This document shows positions 1 to 6,708 of a stretch of 10,565 bases of DNA, in pieces. The stretch comes from Burkholderiaceae bacterium. GTDB lineage: Bacteria > Pseudomonadota > Gammaproteobacteria > Burkholderiales > Burkholderiaceae. Every line of letters starts with the position of its first letter. Position 1 is the first letter of the stretch. The notes beneath the pieces were generated by a model. That model did not search any database and had not been told where the DNA came from. It saw nothing but the letters and a program-made list of their open reading frames with translations. The position numbers and the translations under genes were made by a program. The stretch is from assembly GCA_023253905.1 (NCBI GenBank), contig JALREG010000100.1:1-10565 (forward strand). Reading direction: 5' to 3'.

Positions 1-1695
1 ATCGAGCAGATGCGGCTGTCGGCAACCAAGTCGTTGCTCGAGCGCCGTGACACCATCATCGTGGCTACCGTTTCGTGCATCTACGGCATCGGTAATCCGG
101 CCGATTACCACGACATGCGGCTCATGCTGCGGGTGCGCGACCGCATCGGTCAGCGCGAACTGCTGCAGCGGCTGGTATCGATGCAGTATCGGCGCAACGA
201 GGCCGAGTTTGTTCGCGGCACTTTCCGGGTGCGCGGCGACACGATCGACATTTTCCCGGCCGAGCATGCCGAGCTCGCGCTGCGCATCGAGCTGTTTGAC
301 GACGAAGTCGAATCTCTGCAGCTCTTCGATCCGCTCACCGGCCGTGTACGCCAAAAGATCCCCCGCTTCGTGGTGTATGCGTCATCGCACTACGTGACGC
401 CCCGGGCCACGATCCTACGCGCGCTTGAGACCATCAAGTCCGAGTTGGCGGAGCGCCTTGAGTTCTTCTTGTCGCAGGGCAAGCTTCTCGAGGCACAGCG
501 GCTCGAGCAGCGCACGCGCTTCGATCTCGAAATGTTGCAGGAGCTGGGATTCTGCAAGGGCATCGAGAACTACTCCCGTCATCTATCCGGTGCGCGCCCG
601 GGTGATCCGCCACCGACGCTGGTCGATTACCTGCCTGCTGACGCGCTCATGATCATCGACGAAAGCCACGTCACGATCGGCCAGTTGGGCGGCATGTATC
701 GCGGCGACCGTTCCCGCAAGGAAACGCTGGTTCAGTATGGCTTCCGGCTGCCCTCGGCGCTTGATAACCGGCCGCTTCGGTTCGATGAGTTCGAGCACAA
801 GATGAGGCAGTGCATTTTTGTCTCGGCCACGCCGGCCGATTATGAGCACCGCACGGCGGGCCAGGTGGTGGAGCAGGTGGTGAGGCCCACCGGACTGATC
901 GATCCAGCAATCGAGGTCCGACCGGCGCGGGCTCAGGTTGAAGACCTGCTGTCAGAAATCCGGTCGCGGGTTGCGCTCGGCGACAGGGTACTGGTCACCA
1001 CGCTTACCAAGCGCATGGCTGAAGACCTCACTGATTTTCTCGGAGAGCACGGCGTACGCGTCCGGTATCTGCATTCCGATATCGACACCGTGGAGCGGGT
1101 CGAGATCATTCGGGATCTTCGCCTTGGGAGTTTCGATGTTCTGGTGGGCATCAATCTGCTGAGGGAGGGACTGGACATACCCGAGGTGTCGCTGGTGGCC
1201 ATACTTGATGCGGACAAGGAAGGCTTTCTGCGCTCGGAGCGCAGCCTGATCCAGACGATTGGCCGCGCGGCCCGAAACCTGCGCGGAACCGCCATCCTTT
1301 ATGGCGACACCCTCACTGAATCGATGAAGCGCGCCATTTCCGAAACGGATCGGCGACGTCAGAAGCAGGTTGAGTTCAACACCGCACACGGCATCGCCCC
1401 GCGCGGCATCAGCAAGCAGGTTCGCGAACTGATCGATGGTGTGTATGACGCTGACAGCGCGCGGGTGGCGCGTGCCGCCCAGGACGTCGCTGACAACGAG
1501 CCGCTGGAGTTGGGCGAGAAGGCGCTGGCCCGCGAGATCCGTGCACTCGAGAAACGAATGCTTGAGCACGCGCGCAACCTTGAGTTCGAAAAAGCGGCCG
1601 AAGTGCGCGATCGTCTGTCGCGCCTCAAGCAGCGCGTGCTTGGCGCTGATGGCACCCATAACGTTGTTCCTTTTGCCGCCGGGCGGGCGGCCTGA
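1..1695 (+). CDS. uvrB: UvrABC system protein B, 3' part (5' end outside window)
   Basis: UvrB is the damage-verifying helicase-like subunit of cytoplasmic nucleotide excision repair. It is loaded by UvrA and recruits UvrC. The frame is open from base 1 (Ile-Glu-Gln before the first ATG at 10), and the residues match the UvrB interior from the [10 protein letters not shown] segment on. About 564 residues are present and roughly the first 110 are missing, including the Walker A motif and the beta-hairpin. Visible motifs are the Walker B-like DESH (658-669), SATPADYE (from 823), [13 protein letters not shown] (about 990-1030), the HSDIDT and [13 protein letters not shown] segments, and motif [11 protein letters not shown] (1252-1278). 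A C-terminal UVR domain ([20 protein letters not shown], about 1546-1605) is the expected UvrA/UvrC contact. The reading frame is intact to the TGA at 1693. The phosphatase gene follows after 42 bases on the same strand. The promoter and any SOS box would lie upstream of the window. Confidence 0.97.
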   Translation: MEQMRLSATKSLLERRDTIIVATVSCIYGIGNPADYHDMRLMLRVRDRIGQRELLQRLVSMQYRRNEAEFVRGTFRVRGDTIDIFPAEHAELALRIELFDDEVESLQLFDPLTGRVRQKIPRFVVYASSHYVTPRATILRALETIKSELAERLEFFLSQGKLLEAQRLEQRTRFDLEMLQELGFCKGIENYSRHLSGARPGDPPPTLVDYLPADALMIIDESHVTIGQLGGMYRGDRSRKETLVQYGFRLPSALDNRPLRFDEFEHKMRQCIFVSATPADYEHRTAGQVVEQVVRPTGLIDPAIEVRPARAQVEDLLSEIRSRVALGDRVLVTTLTKRMAEDLTDFLGEHGVRVRYLHSDIDTVERVEIIRDLRLGSFDVLVGINLLREGLDIPEVSLVAILDADKEGFLRSERSLIQTIGRAARNLRGTAILYGDTLTESMKRAISETDRRRQKQVEFNTAHGIAPRGISKQVRELIDGVYDADSARVARAAQDVADNEPLELGEKALAREIRALEKRMLEHARNLEFEKAAEVRDRLSRLKQRVLGADGTHNVVPFAAGRAA

Positions 1696-1713
1696 CCGAT
1701 TGATTTCTCCCTT
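1675..1713 (+). terminator. weak possible hairpin terminator at the uvrB end
   Basis: A 6-bp GC stem, GCCGCC (1675-1680) with GGCGGC (1686-1691) and a 5-base loop, spans the last uvrB codons. A pyrimidine-rich stretch follows after about 12 bases (TTTCTCCCTTCCTCT from about 1704). There is no immediate uninterrupted T run, so this may only attenuate transcription or be chance in GC-rich code. Confidence 0.2.
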
Positions 1714-1723
1714 CCTCTAAACC

Positions 1724-1730
1724 AAAAAGG
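1724..1730 (+). promoter_or_regulatory. ribosome binding site choosing the phosphatase start
   Basis: AAAAAGG ends 7 bases before the ATG at 1738, which is good Shine-Dalgarno spacing. The alternative in-frame ATG at 1768 has no purine-rich element in front of it. This favours the longer phosphatase protein. Confidence 0.6.
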
Positions 1731-1737
1731 TATTGAA

Positions 1738-2259
1738 ATGGCTAAAAGAGAACCCACATCCCTTGCCATGAGTACACGAGTCTTGTTTGTATGCATGGGA
1801 AATATCTGCCGCTCACCCATGGCGGAAAGCGTGTTTCGTCACACGGTCCGGGTTGCCGGTCTCGATGACGTGGTTCGGGTTGCATCGGCCGGCACGCATG
1901 CTTTCCATGAGGGCGAAGCAACGGATAAGCGGGCGCAGGCGTCGCTTCAGAAGCGCGGATACAACGCTGCCGACATCCGCGCCCGCAAGGTCACTGAGCG
2001 TGACTTCGAAGAATTTGACCTGATCCTTGCCATGGACTGGGACAACCTTTCCCTGCTCCAGCAGACCGCGCCCAAGCGCTTCCATCACAAGCTGCAGCTG
2101 CTGATGCGGTTTGCGACCGAGCACGAGACTGCGACGGTGCCTGACCCCTATCACGGCTCGGCGCAAAACTTCGAGCAGGTCCTCGATTACATAGAAGACG
2201 CCTGCAGCGGGTTGCTCGAGGTGGCCAAGCGTCGGGCGACGCAGGTCGCTGCGGCCTGA
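1738..2259 (+). CDS. low-molecular-weight protein-tyrosine phosphatase
   Basis: This is a cytoplasmic cysteine-dependent phosphatase of the arsenate-reductase-like LMW-PTP fold, which hydrolyses phosphotyrosine (173 aa). The P-loop CMGNICRS gives the C-x5-R signature with nucleophile Cys19 and Arg25. The general-acid motif DPY is at Asp136-Pro137-Tyr138. Starting at Met11 (1768) would give 163 aa, nearer the usual family length and the normal distance to the P-loop. However, only the ATG at 1738 has a good ribosome binding site, so I keep 1738. The gene lies 42 bases after uvrB with no clear promoter between them, so read-through is plausible. It is not next to capsule or exopolysaccharide genes, which argues against a Wzb-type role in polymer export. 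From memory, a similar phosphatase sits directly upstream of iscR in several Burkholderiales, so the association may be ancestral here. The substrate is unknown. Confidence 0.93.
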   Translation: MAKREPTSLAMSTRVLFVCMGNICRSPMAESVFRHTVRVAGLDDVVRVASAGTHAFHEGEATDKRAQASLQKRGYNAADIRARKVTERDFEEFDLILAMDWDNLSLLQQTAPKRFHHKLQLLMRFATEHETATVPDPYHGSAQNFEQVLDYIEDACSGLLEVAKRRATQVAAA

Positions 2260-2290
2260 TCTCCAGATCTTCGTCGTTTCGCGTTCCCTT

Positions 2291-2309
2291 CGGCAGATCC
2301 TGTTTGCCG
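2291..2309 (+). other. hairpin between phosphatase and oxidoreductase genes
   Basis: CGGCAGA (2291-2297) can pair with TTTGCCG (2303-2309), giving 7 pairs with one G-U and a 5-base loop. No T run follows, so it is not a standard terminator. It is the only structure I see in the 88-base gap (2260-2347), where I find no clear promoter. Confidence 0.3.
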
Positions 2310-2347
2310 GAGGAAGCGCTTCGTCCTGAGCGCGCTGCTGTTCTGAC

Positions 2348-4639
2348 ATGAGCTCGCAGGCGCCTCTCATTCGCAAACCCTCGGGGCCCCGCAGTCTCGG
2401 CCGTAGGGCATTCATCACTTTTGCGGCCCTGGCGGGTGGCGGCCTGGTCGTGGCGGCCGGTACCGGGGTTTGGCGGGCCTGGAAACTCGGACGGTATCGC
2501 GCGCCTTCGGGTGAGGGCGAGTCATCCTTTAACGCCTGGGTCACGATCGACCGTACTGGGCGCGTGGCGGTGTCGGTGCCGCACCAGGAAATGGGGCAAG
2601 GCGTCTTTTCCCTGGTTGCGCTTCTGGTCGCCGAGGAACTCGACTGCGACCCGGCTGGTATCACTGCGCGTCCAGCGCCGCTTGGGTTGGCCTATTCCAA
2701 TCCGCTGCCGGTGCTCGATTCGCTCGCGCTCAAGCGGGGCGACGATGCGCTCGGGTCCGTTGCCCACCGGGCCTTCGAGGCGGTGCTCCGGCTGACGGGC
2801 GATCAATTAACCGGCGGCTCGACCTCAGCCCGCAACTGCTGGGTTGCCGCACGTCGCGCGGGGGCGGGGGCCAGGTCTGCGCTTCTTTCAGCTGCGGCGC
2901 GGCGCTGGGGTGTTCCGGCTGAGCGGCTGCGCACGCTGTCCTCGAGGGTGGTCGATCCGGTCACGGGGCAGTCATTCGGCTTTGGTGAACTGGCGGTGGA
3001 TGCGGCGCAAGAAGAACCCCGCCGCGTGGAACCCAAGCCCCGCGAACAGTACCGGTTGATTGGGCGCGGTATCCGTCGCGTCGATTCGCGCGCGAAGACG
3101 GACGGTAGCGCACGCTTTGCTGCGGACATTCGCCTCCCGGGGCTGCGCTACGCGTCGGTGCGCCATGCGCCGCTCTTGGGCGAGACCCTGGCTTCCGCCG
3201 CGTGGGCGGCGGGCGCGGCCCCCGCGGGAGCCGATCTGGTGCAGGGCGAGCAGTGGTTCGCGGTGGTGGCCGCCTCGTGGTGGCGGGCCGATCGCTATGC
3301 GGAGGGCGTGGAGGCGCGCTGGGTGAGTCACTCGGCCACCCCGATTAATTCAGGCGGCTATCTGCAGACGCTTCGTGCCGCAGTCGAACGTAAAGAAGGG
3401 CGCGACGTGGCGGTACGTAGCGACCCGCCCGATCGCCCGGTTCCAGTTCGAAAGACACTCCTGGCCGATTACGACGCCGCGTTCGTCGCGCACCAGACGA
3501 TGGAGCCGATGAACTGCACGATTCGGCTTGATCAGGACCGGTGCGAGGTCTGGATCGGAACGCAAGTACCCGATCTGGTGCGGCGTAAGGTCGCGCAGGT
3601 CGCCGGCCTGTCGATCGCGCAGGTGGCGGTTCATCCCTGTCTGATTGGATGCGGGCTGGGCCGACGCCTCGAAACGGATCTGGCGACGCAGGCGGTTCGA
3701 ATTGCGCAGGCGCTGGGGCGCGGTGTGCCCGTGCAGGTTCAGTGGCGGCGCGAAGAAGACATCCGGCGCGATATGTACCGGCCTGCCGCAGCTGCCCGAC
3801 TGGAAGCCGGACTAGGCGCTCGAGGCGAGGTCGTACGACTGGAGTGTTCGCTCTCTGGCCCTTCGGTGGTTGCGCAATACATGCGGCGGCAGTTTGGCTT
3901 ACCGCTCGGGTGGGTGCCTGACCGTACCTGTCACGATGGGGTGTCTGACGTCATCTATGACTTCGATGAGTTACAGGTTCGTCATGCGCGAATTGATAGC
4001 CCGCTGCCCGTCGGTTTCTGGCGCGCCGTGGGTTACGGAGTCAACAGCTTCTTTGTCGAAAGTTTCATCGATGAGTGTGCCTATGCCGCAGGAGACGATC
4101 CTTTCCAATATCGACGCAGGCTCCTGCAGAAGCAGCCACGCGCGCTGCGGGTACTGGAAGAGGTTGGCAGGCTAAGTGGCTGGGGCCGGCCCGTTCAAAC
4201 CCGGCGCGGTGCCCGGGGTGGGCGAGGCGTGGCCATCGTGCAGAGTTTCGGTTCGATCGTGGCGCAGGTGGTCGAAGCCGAGGTTGAGGGCACCGAGATT
4301 CGGGTGCTTCGCGTGGTTGCGGTGGTCGACTGCGGGCTGGCGATCGACCGGGGCGGTGTGCGTGCGCAAATCGCCAGCGCGATTGTCGGGGGGTTGTCTG
4401 CGGCGCTTCATGGACAGATTGACGCGACGGGCGGGGCCATTCGTCAGGGTAATTTCAACGACACGCGGCTGCTGTCCCTGCGCGAAACCCCGCGTATTCA
4501 GGTTGAAATGATCGACGGGTCGCCTGAGATCGGTGGCGTGGGTGAGGTCGGACTGCCTCCGGTCGCTCCGGCCCTTGCTAATGCAGTGTTTGCGGCCACC
4601 GGAAAGCGTCTTCGGCGGCTTCCACTACGAATTACCTGA
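2348..4639 (+). CDS. molybdenum hydroxylase large subunit, IorB/aldehyde-oxidase type, Tat-exported
   Basis: This is the molybdopterin-binding subunit of the xanthine oxidase family (763 aa, full length for IorB-like proteins). It would hydroxylate an aldehyde or N-heterocycle with water as oxygen donor; the substrate is unknown. A twin-arginine signal lies at the N-terminus (R19-R20-A-F22, then a hydrophobic stretch to about residue 41), implying export of the folded cofactor-loaded protein. Other landmarks are EMGQG near residue 83, TGGSTSARN, the RLIGRGIRRVDS segment opening the a/b-hammerhead domain, HQTMEPMNC, PLPVGFWRAVGYG, and C-terminal GVGEVGLPP with the expected catalytic Glu733. 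The usual GGGFGRR loop reads GCGLGRR (residues 434-440). These enzymes normally need a [2Fe-2S] small subunit and often a c-type cytochrome; neither is adjacent. The start is fixed by the Tat signal, since an in-frame stop lies at 2327. No Shine-Dalgarno sits at normal distance; GGAGG at 2309-2313 is 34 bases away. The precise subfamily is inferred. Confidence 0.88.
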   Translation: MSSQAPLIRKPSGPRSLGRRAFITFAALAGGGLVVAAGTGVWRAWKLGRYRAPSGEGESSFNAWVTIDRTGRVAVSVPHQEMGQGVFSLVALLVAEELDCDPAGITARPAPLGLAYSNPLPVLDSLALKRGDDALGSVAHRAFEAVLRLTGDQLTGGSTSARNCWVAARRAGAGARSALLSAAARRWGVPAERLRTLSSRVVDPVTGQSFGFGELAVDAAQEEPRRVEPKPREQYRLIGRGIRRVDSRAKTDGSARFAADIRLPGLRYASVRHAPLLGETLASAAWAAGAAPAGADLVQGEQWFAVVAASWWRADRYAEGVEARWVSHSATPINSGGYLQTLRAAVERKEGRDVAVRSDPPDRPVPVRKTLLADYDAAFVAHQTMEPMNCTIRLDQDRCEVWIGTQVPDLVRRKVAQVAGLSIAQVAVHPCLIGCGLGRRLETDLATQAVRIAQALGRGVPVQVQWRREEDIRRDMYRPAAAARLEAGLGARGEVVRLECSLSGPSVVAQYMRRQFGLPLGWVPDRTCHDGVSDVIYDFDELQVRHARIDSPLPVGFWRAVGYGVNSFFVESFIDECAYAAGDDPFQYRRRLLQKQPRALRVLEEVGRLSGWGRPVQTRRGARGGRGVAIVQSFGSIVAQVVEAEVEGTEIRVLRVVAVVDCGLAIDRGGVRAQIASAIVGGLSAALHGQIDATGGAIRQGNFNDTRLLSLRETPRIQVEMIDGSPEIGGVGEVGLPPVAPALANAVFAATGKRLRRLPLRIT

Positions 4640-4701
4640 GGTTTCTTGCTTCCCGGCACGTGATTTCCTGAGATGCGACTGATTTGCTGGGGATTTGTGA
4701 C

Positions 4702-4720
4702 TGCTCAGTCAATCTGAGCA
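4702..4720. other. 7-bp perfect inverted repeat upstream of promoter
   Basis: TGCTCAG (4702-4708) and CTGAGCA (4714-4720) form a perfect dyad with a 5-base centre. It ends 7 bases before a predicted -35 element and 80 bases after the oxidoreductase stop. It has no T run, so an operator for a dimeric regulator is at least as likely as a terminator for the upstream gene. Confidence 0.4.
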
Positions 4721-4727
4721 CTGGGTA

Positions 4728-4756
4728 TTCACAAAACGGTTTGTCTGGCCTAGAAT
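4728..4756 (+). promoter_or_regulatory. predicted sigma70 promoter, distal iscR promoter
   Basis: TTCACA (4728-4733) and TAGAAT (4751-4756) each match the sigma70 consensus at 5 of 6 positions with an optimal 17-base spacer. The predicted start is near 4763, which gives a leader of about 130 bases before iscR. A 5-bp dyad, ACAAA and TTTGT, sits in the spacer. This site matches the consensus better than the iscR-proximal promoter. Confidence 0.55.
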
Positions 4757-4763
4757 ATGGTTT

Positions 4764-4794
4764 GCGGGACGTTTGTCCAAGACAAAAGCCCCGC
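4764..4794 (+). other. hairpin at the start of the predicted distal transcript
   Basis: The outer stem GCGGG (4764-4768) pairs with CCCGC (4790-4794), and the inner stem TTTGTC (4772-4777) pairs perfectly with GACAAA (4781-4786) around a CAA loop. Short 3-base mismatched segments separate the two stems. It begins almost exactly at the predicted start of the upstream promoter. No T run follows, so it is not an obvious terminator. It could be a stabilising 5' structure or a protein-binding DNA dyad. Confidence 0.4.
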
Positions 4795-4807
4795 ATACGG
4801 TGACGGA

Positions 4808-4832
4808 TATCTCGACTAAATCGCTCGGATTA
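4808..4832. promoter_or_regulatory. IscR type-1-like operator, site 1
   Basis: TCGACTAAATCGCTCGG (4812-4828) fits the core of the type-1 IscR consensus as I recall it (YYGACT, 5 AT-rich bases, then AGTCRR). It resembles the E. coli iscR site, which also has CTCGG in its right half. By my count 17 of 25 positions agree, including 12 consecutive ones. It overlaps the -35 of the proximal promoter, as expected for repression by [2Fe-2S]-IscR. Confidence 0.6.
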
Positions 4833-4839
4833 GGATAAA
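4812..4839 (+). promoter_or_regulatory. predicted proximal iscR promoter
   Basis: TCGACT (4812-4817) and GATAAA (4834-4839) are separated by 16 bases, each 4 of 6 to consensus. The start would be near 4846, giving a leader of about 45 bases to the iscR ATG. Consensus fit is modest, but overlap with two IscR-like sites supports it as the regulated isc promoter. Confidence 0.5.
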
Positions 4840-4861
4840 GTTGAGTTGTCTGGTCGGGATT
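4837..4861. promoter_or_regulatory. IscR type-1-like operator, site 2
   Basis: TTGAGT (4841-4846), a 5-base spacer and GGTCGG (4852-4857) form a second, weaker type-1-like site, also 17 of 25 to the remembered consensus. It starts 29 bases after site 1, close to the spacing I recall for the two tandem IscR sites at E. coli iscR. It covers the predicted start of the proximal transcript. Confidence 0.45.
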
Positions 4862-4891
4862 AAACACTCCTCCTCAAATCGGAATCCAGCC

Positions 4892-5419
4892 ATGCGACTG
4901 ACCACTAAAGGGCGGTTTGCGGTAACCGCCATGATCGATCTAGCCATGCGACAGCATCAGGGCCCGGTGACGCTTGCCGGCATCAGCCAGCGGCAGAAGA
5001 TTTCCCTGTCTTATCTCGAGCAGCTGTTTGGGAAGCTTCGTCGCCACGAGTTGGTGGAGAGCACCCGTGGTCCTGGCGGTGGTTATTCACTCGCCCGTTC
5101 CATGAAAGATGTGACCGTGGCCGACATCATTTTTGCGGTCGACGAGCCGCTTGACGCCACGCAGTGTGCTGGCCGGGAAAATTGCCAGGACGACGGTCCC
5201 TGCATGACGCATGAGCTCTGGTCTAACCTCACCACGCGAATGATCGACTACCTCAGCTCAGTGAAGCTGTCCGAGCTGGTCGAGCAGCAGCGGGGCAAGG
5301 AAGGTCGCACCCGTCCGCGCGAAATTTCAGTGCTGAAAGAGCATCGTGCAGCACTCGAATTCCCCACCTCCACGCTTCAGCCGATCCGCTTCGATAACGG
5401 CCGTCTGACCACTTTCTGA
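4892..5419 (+). CDS. iscR: Rrf2-family iron-sulfur regulator IscR
   Basis: IscR is a [2Fe-2S]-sensing repressor of the isc operon; in E. coli the cluster-free form also regulates other promoters. The protein is 175 aa. It starts with the canonical [14 protein letters not shown], followed by an Rrf2 winged helix with recognition segment [14 protein letters not shown] (residues 38-51) and the wing RGPGGGY (59-65). The cluster ligands are Cys92, Cys98, Cys104 and His107, exactly the E. coli numbering. A tail of about 20 residues beyond the usual core is less conserved. An in-frame TTG at 4841 would add 17 residues, but it falls inside an IscR-like operator and precedes a sequence unlike any IscR, so the ATG at 4892 is chosen. 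A weak CGGAA lies 7 bases before that ATG. Two operator-like sites upstream imply autorepression. iscS follows after 14 bases, so the two are cotranscribed. Confidence 0.97.
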   Translation: MRLTTKGRFAVTAMIDLAMRQHQGPVTLAGISQRQKISLSYLEQLFGKLRRHELVESTRGPGGGYSLARSMKDVTVADIIFAVDEPLDATQCAGRENCQDDGPCMTHELWSNLTTRMIDYLSSVKLSELVEQQRGKEGRTRPREISVLKEHRAALEFPTSTLQPIRFDNGRLTTF

Positions 5420-5433
5420 GGCTTTCGCTCGCC

Positions 5434-6642
5434 ATGCAACTTCCGATCTACCTCGACTACGCAGCCACCACCCCGGTTGATCCGCGGGTGGTGGACAAAA
5501 TGGTGCCGTTTCTTTACCAGAACTACGGTAACCCTGCCTCCCGCAGCCATGAGTACGGCTGGGAGGCGGAGCGGGCGGTCGAGGAAGCCCGGGAAGAAGT
5601 TGCTGCGCTGGTGGGTTGCGATGCCAAAGAAATTGTCTGGACCTCCGGAGCGACCGAGTCGATCAATCTGGCGGTAAAGGGGGCGGCGCAATTCAATCGC
5701 GAGCGGGGCCGTCATCTCATCACGACCAAAACCGAGCACAAGGCCACACTCGACACCATGCGCGAGTTGGAGCGGCACGGTTTTGAGGTCACGTATCTTG
5801 ACGTCAGGCCCGATGGTCTGATCGACCTTGACATGTTGAAGGCGGCCATTCGCCCCGACACCATCGTCATCTCGATCATGTTCGTGAACAACGAGATCGG
5901 CGTGATTCAGGATGTGGCCACCATCGGTGAGTTGTGCCGGGAGCGGGGCATTGTTTTCCATGTGGATTCAGCGCAGGCCACAGGCAAGCTCCCCATCGAC
6001 CTGTCCACGCTGAAGGTTGATCTCATGTCATTCTCGGCGCACAAAACCTACGGCCCCAAGGGCATGGGCGCGCTCTATGTCCGTCGCAAGCCGCGCGTAC
6101 GTATCGAGGCGCAGATCCATGGCGGTGGTCACGAGCGCGGTTTCCGGTCCGGCACATTGCCCACGCATCAGATCGTTGGCATGGGCGAGGCGTTTCGTTT
6201 AGCCAGGCAGGAAATGGGCACCGAAAACGAGCGTATTCGAGTGCTGCGCGACCGTCTGCTGGCGGGCATTCAGCAGATGGAAGAGGTGTATGTGAATGGC
6301 GACCTCGAGCGTCGCGTGCCCCATAACCTCAACATCAGTTTCAACTACGTCGAGGGCGAGTCGCTGATCATGGCAATCAAGGACATCGCGGTGTCAAGCG
6401 GTTCGGCCTGCACCTCGGCGAGCCTCGAGCCGTCGTACGTGCTGCGCGCGCTTGGGCGTAGTGATGAACTGGCCCACTCGTCCATTCGCTTCTCCATCGG
6501 TCGATTCACGACCGAGGAGCAGATCGATCACGCGGTCAAGCTCATTCAGAGTAAAGTTGGGAAGCTCCGCGATATGTCGCCGCTCTGGGAAATGGTCAAA
6601 GACGGCATTGACCTCAATACAGTGCAGTGGGCGGCGCACTGA
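5434..6642 (+). CDS. iscS: cysteine desulfurase IscS
   Basis: IscS is a PLP-dependent class V aminotransferase-fold enzyme. It converts L-cysteine to alanine and carries persulfide sulfur to IscU and to other acceptors such as tRNA thiolation proteins. It is 402 aa, against 404 in E. coli, and nearly collinear with it. The start [18 protein letters not shown] is canonical. Visible residues are the TEHK histidine (about His102), the PLP Schiff-base lysine in [10 protein letters not shown] (Lys204) and the persulfide cysteine in [14 protein letters not shown] (Cys326). The C-terminal segment [14 protein letters not shown], which helps dock IscU, is kept. The ribosome binding site is modest: GAGG overlaps the iscR stop, 12 bases from the ATG. 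A gap of 66 bases with a GC hairpin separates it from iscU. Confidence 0.98.
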   Translation: MQLPIYLDYAATTPVDPRVVDKMVPFLYQNYGNPASRSHEYGWEAERAVEEAREEVAALVGCDAKEIVWTSGATESINLAVKGAAQFNRERGRHLITTKTEHKATLDTMRELERHGFEVTYLDVRPDGLIDLDMLKAAIRPDTIVISIMFVNNEIGVIQDVATIGELCRERGIVFHVDSAQATGKLPIDLSTLKVDLMSFSAHKTYGPKGMGALYVRRKPRVRIEAQIHGGGHERGFRSGTLPTHQIVGMGEAFRLARQEMGTENERIRVLRDRLLAGIQQMEEVYVNGDLERRVPHNLNISFNYVEGESLIMAIKDIAVSSGSACTSASLEPSYVLRALGRSDELAHSSIRFSIGRFTTEEQIDHAVKLIQSKVGKLRDMSPLWEMVKDGIDLNTVQWAAH

Positions 6643-6669
6643 CACGCCATTTAGAAATCAGCAGGTTGC

Positions 6670-6685
6670 GGGGCCAGTCGGCCCC
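6670..6685 (+). other. GC hairpin in the iscS-iscU gap
   Basis: GGGGCC (6670-6675) and GGCCCC (6680-6685) form a perfect 6-bp all-GC stem with an AGTC loop, 12 bases before the iscU Shine-Dalgarno. There is no T tract, so transcription should continue. It may act in mRNA processing or stability within the operon. Confidence 0.4.
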
Positions 6686-6697
6686 ATGTCTCAGGCA

Positions 6698-6706
6698 GGG
6701 AGAGGG
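6698..6706 (+). promoter_or_regulatory. strong iscU ribosome binding site
   Basis: A purine run GGGAGAGGG lies just before the iscU ATG at 6709, with GGAG 6 bases from it. It is the strongest ribosome binding site in the operon, consistent with the need for abundant scaffold protein. Confidence 0.6.
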
Positions 6707-6708
6707 CA

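Noticed and set aside
952..1659. 235-codon open frame on the minus strand within uvrB
   Set aside because: It is wholly antisense to conserved helicase and UVR domains with no motif of its own.
1813..2664. 283-codon open frame on the minus strand across the phosphatase and oxidoreductase start
   Set aside because: It is antisense to two well-supported genes, has no recognisable domain, and long antisense frames are common in GC-rich code.
4702..4720. Rho-independent terminator for the oxidoreductase gene
   Set aside because: The stem is only 7 bp with moderate GC content, and no T run follows it.
4841..4891. TTG start giving iscR a 17-residue N-terminal extension
   Set aside because: The added residues do not resemble IscR, the codon lies inside a predicted IscR operator, and the ATG at 4892 gives the canonical N-terminus and exact E. 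coli ligand numbering.
5377..5961. 194-codon open frame on the minus strand opposite the start of iscS
   Set aside because: It lies opposite the conserved iscS N-terminus and has no ribosome binding site or known domain.
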